A DNA stretch of 64,000 bases from Pithys albifrons albifrons (lineage: Eukaryota; Chordata; Aves; Passeriformes; Thamnophilidae), in contig NC_092463.1 in assembly GCF_047495875.1 (NCBI RefSeq), forward strand, positions 32,491,724-32,555,723, given 5' to 3'. Below the pieces are notes generated by a model that saw nothing but the letters and a program-made list of their open reading frames with translations, had not been told where the DNA came from and did not search any database. The position numbers and the translations under genes are program-made. This document shows, in pieces, positions 61,597 through 64,000 of the stretch (position 1 is its first letter; each line of letters opens with the position of its first letter).

Positions 61597-62266
61597 TGTT
61601 ATGGGAGCTTAAAAGTTACGCATTTTACTGTATGGTGTTTGGTTCAGAAAGTTTTCTGTATCCCCCCTTCCTGCAGAGTTGCCACCCCTCCTCTGTGGCT
61701 TTGTTCCCGATGACTAATCACACTGATTAGGTGTGGGCATTGTCTCTCCCTGGGCCAGGATGGCCCCACCAGAGGGGTGTCCCTTCCTCCCCCTTGCTGC
61801 CAATGTAACTGCCACTGCCGCCGCTGCCACGGCGGACGCCGCCAAGCCAGGACTTGCTGGCATGATCCTGCCGATCTGCATCATGCTGATACCTCTTCGG
61901 AATCAGCTCTGCCTCGAGGAGCCGATGTGGCTGCCTGCGGCACGCCTGCCCCTCCGGTCGGTTTCCGCCCTTGTCCTTACCCCATTGGTTATGTCACCCG
62001 TCTATCCCCAATTCCTGGGTTCCTGTTGGGTTTGATCCTCCCATTTTCCCTATTTGCTAGCCGAGCATGGAATTCACTTCCCCTTCTGGAGACCTTACCC
62101 AATCTTGTCCCAGTTCCAGCACCTTCTCCTCAGAAACCTTTAAAACCTTCATGATTTCGCAGTAAAGATGTTCTCACCACGGATTCATCTGAGTCAACAG
62201 ACGCCTCTCTCGCGCTCCCTGGCTCGGAGGGATTTGCGGGGACTGTCTCCTAACCCCTCAACGCTG
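61597..62266 (+). mobile_element. Probable LTR of an endogenous retrovirus
   Basis: A GC-rich island in AT-rich intron begins TGTTATGGGAGCTTAAAAG and contains, in order, a long U3-like region, a TATA-like TTTAAAACC near 62,138, a polyadenylation-like AGTAAA near 62,160 and a U5-like pyrimidine-rich end (CTGTCTCCTAACCCCTCAAC). Plus-strand open frames of 100-125 codons in it are incidental. The 3' end runs into a TA/TG microsatellite, and no target duplication is seen, so the right border is approximate. Confidence 0.55.
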
Positions 62267-62307
62267 CATATATATATATGTCTGTGTGTGTGTATATATA
62301 TATATGT
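62267..62307. repeat. (TA)n(TG)n(TA)n microsatellite
   Basis: Alternating TA runs flank a TG run, between the probable LTR and the chimeric SINE. It could be the tail of one element or a target preferred by the next. Confidence 0.9.
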
Positions 62308-62308
62308 A

Positions 62309-62680
62309 GGGGCGGTCCCGTGGTGTAAAGAAGAGCATTCCGGACTCTGAATCCCAAGGTCCTGAGTTCGAGTCTCAGTGGCGACTGTCCCTTGGCAGTT
62401 CAATGCCTCCCTGCCATCCGATCCTGTCAGATCTCGGATGCTTGGCAGGGTCAGCCCCAGCTAGTACCAGGTGCTGTAGACAAACCCAAGGACTTCACTG
62501 TCACTCTCCAAGCTCGGTCGGCCATGGCAGATGAACCTCAGGAGTTAAACGGTGGGGCCAGTTCTGCGCACGCTGTGCCTCACCTAAAATCCACTGCGCA
62601 GGCTGGAAGGGCACACCCACGTGGGGAGAGCCCTTCCCAAATCTTTGTTCACGAAGTTTGGCCATATATAGGCTATTTGG
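62309..62680 (+). mobile_element. Chimeric SINE: tRNA-Gln-like head plus 5S-rRNA-like segment
   Basis: Positions 62,314-62,385 resemble a tRNA-Gln(CUG) gene: GGTCCCGTGGTGTAAAG with A box, anticodon loop GGACTCTGAATCC, and B box AGTTCGAGTCT (62,365). The acceptor arms are degenerate, but GGGGCGGTC (62,309) can pair with GACTGTCCC (62,383) if two G-U pairs are allowed. Positions 62,405-62,481 resemble 5S rRNA: CCGATC, CAGATCTCGGATGCTTGGCA then GGGTCAG, CTAGTACC and GGTGCTGTAGAC, with the roughly 25 bases that carry 5S box C missing. About 200 bases of unrelated body follow to near 62,680. No CR1-type or poly-A tail is seen. The 3' border is approximate. Confidence 0.7.
62314..62385 (+). tRNA. 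tRNA-Gln-like sequence (SINE head, not a functional tRNA)
   Basis: The 72-base segment follows vertebrate tRNA-Gln(CUG) closely from the D arm to the T arm, with anticodon CTG at 62,347-62,349. The normal 7-base acceptor stem does not pair (GGTCCCG against GGCGACT), the D loop is altered (GTAAAGAAGAGC) and the sequence continues directly into a 5S-like segment. It should be counted as a SINE promoter rather than a tRNA gene. Confidence 0.6.
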
Positions 62681-64000
62681 CTCAAGTACCACTTCTAAAT
62701 GTAGAAATAAATACACACTGCATTTTGTATTTGACCGCCTTATGTTAGCAATTTTTTGGAAGTGATTATGTTAGCTTACAGTGTTTAGCTGTATAAAAGA
62801 TGATTTGGCTGGTAATATTTATTTGTAATTTGGGACAGGAGTACTTGAATGATTCTTCTGGAGCAGCTTTTCATGTTCAGAGGCTTTATCCCCATCTTCT
62901 GGATCTATGAAAAATACATAAATTGAAAATAAGACTATTTGATGATAATATGGGGATTGTGCTATTTACCCAAACAGTTGTGTCTGTGTTCACTCTTTAA
63001 CTCATATTTTCCACTTGTTCAAATTCCTTTTCTTCTCATTCATTGTTAGTGGAATTTATATGTTCACTGTATGTTACCCCTCATTATATAGGGTATTATA
63101 TAGGGTTTTAAAAAGATACTGCACTGCTGTCACCCAGCCATCTCAGTTGCTGCAGTGTATGGTGACTGCCTTATGTCAGGGAAAAGAACATGTTTGAAAC
63201 TAACTTTTTATTTATCTGAAATTCAAAATAGTGTATAATAGTATTTAGAGAACTCCACAAGCAGCTAGGGTTTAGCCTGTGGATGCATTTGGTCCACATG
63301 GTGTGCAGAAAAGATCTGGGGCAGATTATAGAGAAGCATAGAGAGAGAGAGTGGACTGAGCTTTGTTCCCAAATCTTTAGTGAAAAACTGTAGTTGTCAA
63401 AGGCAAGACACCCAGCTGAGATGTGTGGAAGAAGGCCATAGCACATCACTTCTGTGTGCACTTGCCCAAGAACAGTGGGCCCATCATCGTGTCCTCTGCC
63501 ACTGAGTTATAAAACCTGCTGCATGCTGCTGTTGTACCCCTGCTGTGCTAGTGCTCTGAGTCCCACAGGGCAAATACACAAACCTGCATCTAGAACTGAT
63601 CTATTGTGTAATGGTGTGGAAGTAACTGAATGTGATGTTTCGTACTACATTGACTGCTGTAGGTATCCAGGCACAAGAATTCCCTTCAACAGCAGGGACT
63701 CTGCATCAATTTTCACAATCACTGAAGGAAATGCAAATTTACATTAAAAAATTAGTTTGATTTAAAAATAAATTTTCTCGGTGTATACAACCATAAGTTC
63801 TAGAATACCTTGGGTCCCCAAGGACCTTTATGTCTTAAGTTCCCTTGGGACTTAATTTATTATTGTATTTCTAGACTGTGCAGATAGTGTTATTTCTTTC
63901 TACAGTGTCATTAACTTTGTCTTCTTGCAGTAATGCTCTTATCATGTCTTTTATTATTAGTTGCTACAGTGAACAGTATCAGTGACTGAAGATGATTGTG
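62681..64000 (+). other. SCG5: SCG5 intron, distal part
   Basis: AT-rich sequence to the window end with no exon, RNA or repeat that I can recognise. A short duplication (GGGTATTATATAGGGT) lies near 63,090. Confidence 0.55.

Noticed and set aside
61733..62154. Plus-strand frames of 100 and 125 codons, Pro/Leu/Ala rich
   Set aside because: They fall inside the GC-rich LTR-like block, overlap in two frames and show no recognisable protein.

Overview
The window is nuclear DNA from a bird, probably a perching bird. The supporting signs are CR1 LINE copies ending in the short TTCTATGA-type tail, several ERVL/ERVK-like solo LTRs of kinds common in avian genomes, and the linked gene pair ARHGAP11A then SCG5, which is also neighbouring in human 15q13. 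It is eukaryotic, intron-containing sequence, so almost all short open frames are chance.

Layout. Positions 1 to about 19,600 are AT-rich intergenic DNA without a recognisable gene; two minus-strand open stretches near 16.2-16.5 and 17.6-18.1 kb have exon-like borders but no family I can name. From 19.6 to 31.1 kb is a repeat cluster: a CR1 tail, a truncated LTR, two adjacent LTRs in opposite orientation, a 1.07-kb LTR, a CR1 split by a later LTR insertion, and a 247-bp solo LTR with a perfect 6-bp target duplication. A CpG-rich block (about 32.45-33.6 kb) carries two G-rich tandem repeats and the ARHGAP11A promoter.

ARHGAP11A (33,306-45,883, plus strand) is complete. I could join twelve coding exons by GT/AG sites with consistent phase into a 3,075-bp reading frame (1,024 codons plus stop), with an intact RhoGAP domain including the arginine finger at residue 87. 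Its polyadenylation signal is at 46,910. About 1.7 kb further on a second CpG-rich block marks the SCG5 (7B2) promoter. The first coding exon of SCG5 (49,908-50,121) encodes the signal peptide and start of the 7B2 chaperone; the remaining exons lie beyond the window, so 50,122-64,000 is intron. That intron holds a decayed CR1 ORF2 fragment (56.1-57.8 kb), a probable LTR (61.6-62.26 kb), and a chimeric SINE fusing a tRNA-Gln-like head to a 5S-rRNA-like segment (62.31-62.68 kb).

The two genes are not functionally coupled in an obvious way: ARHGAP11A is a cell-cycle RhoGAP, SCG5 a neuroendocrine chaperone of prohormone convertase 2. I do not see a new biological system here. The most unusual item is the tRNA/5S chimeric SINE, followed by the G-rich minisatellite at the ARHGAP11A promoter, the nested retroelements and the unexplained minus-strand exon candidates.
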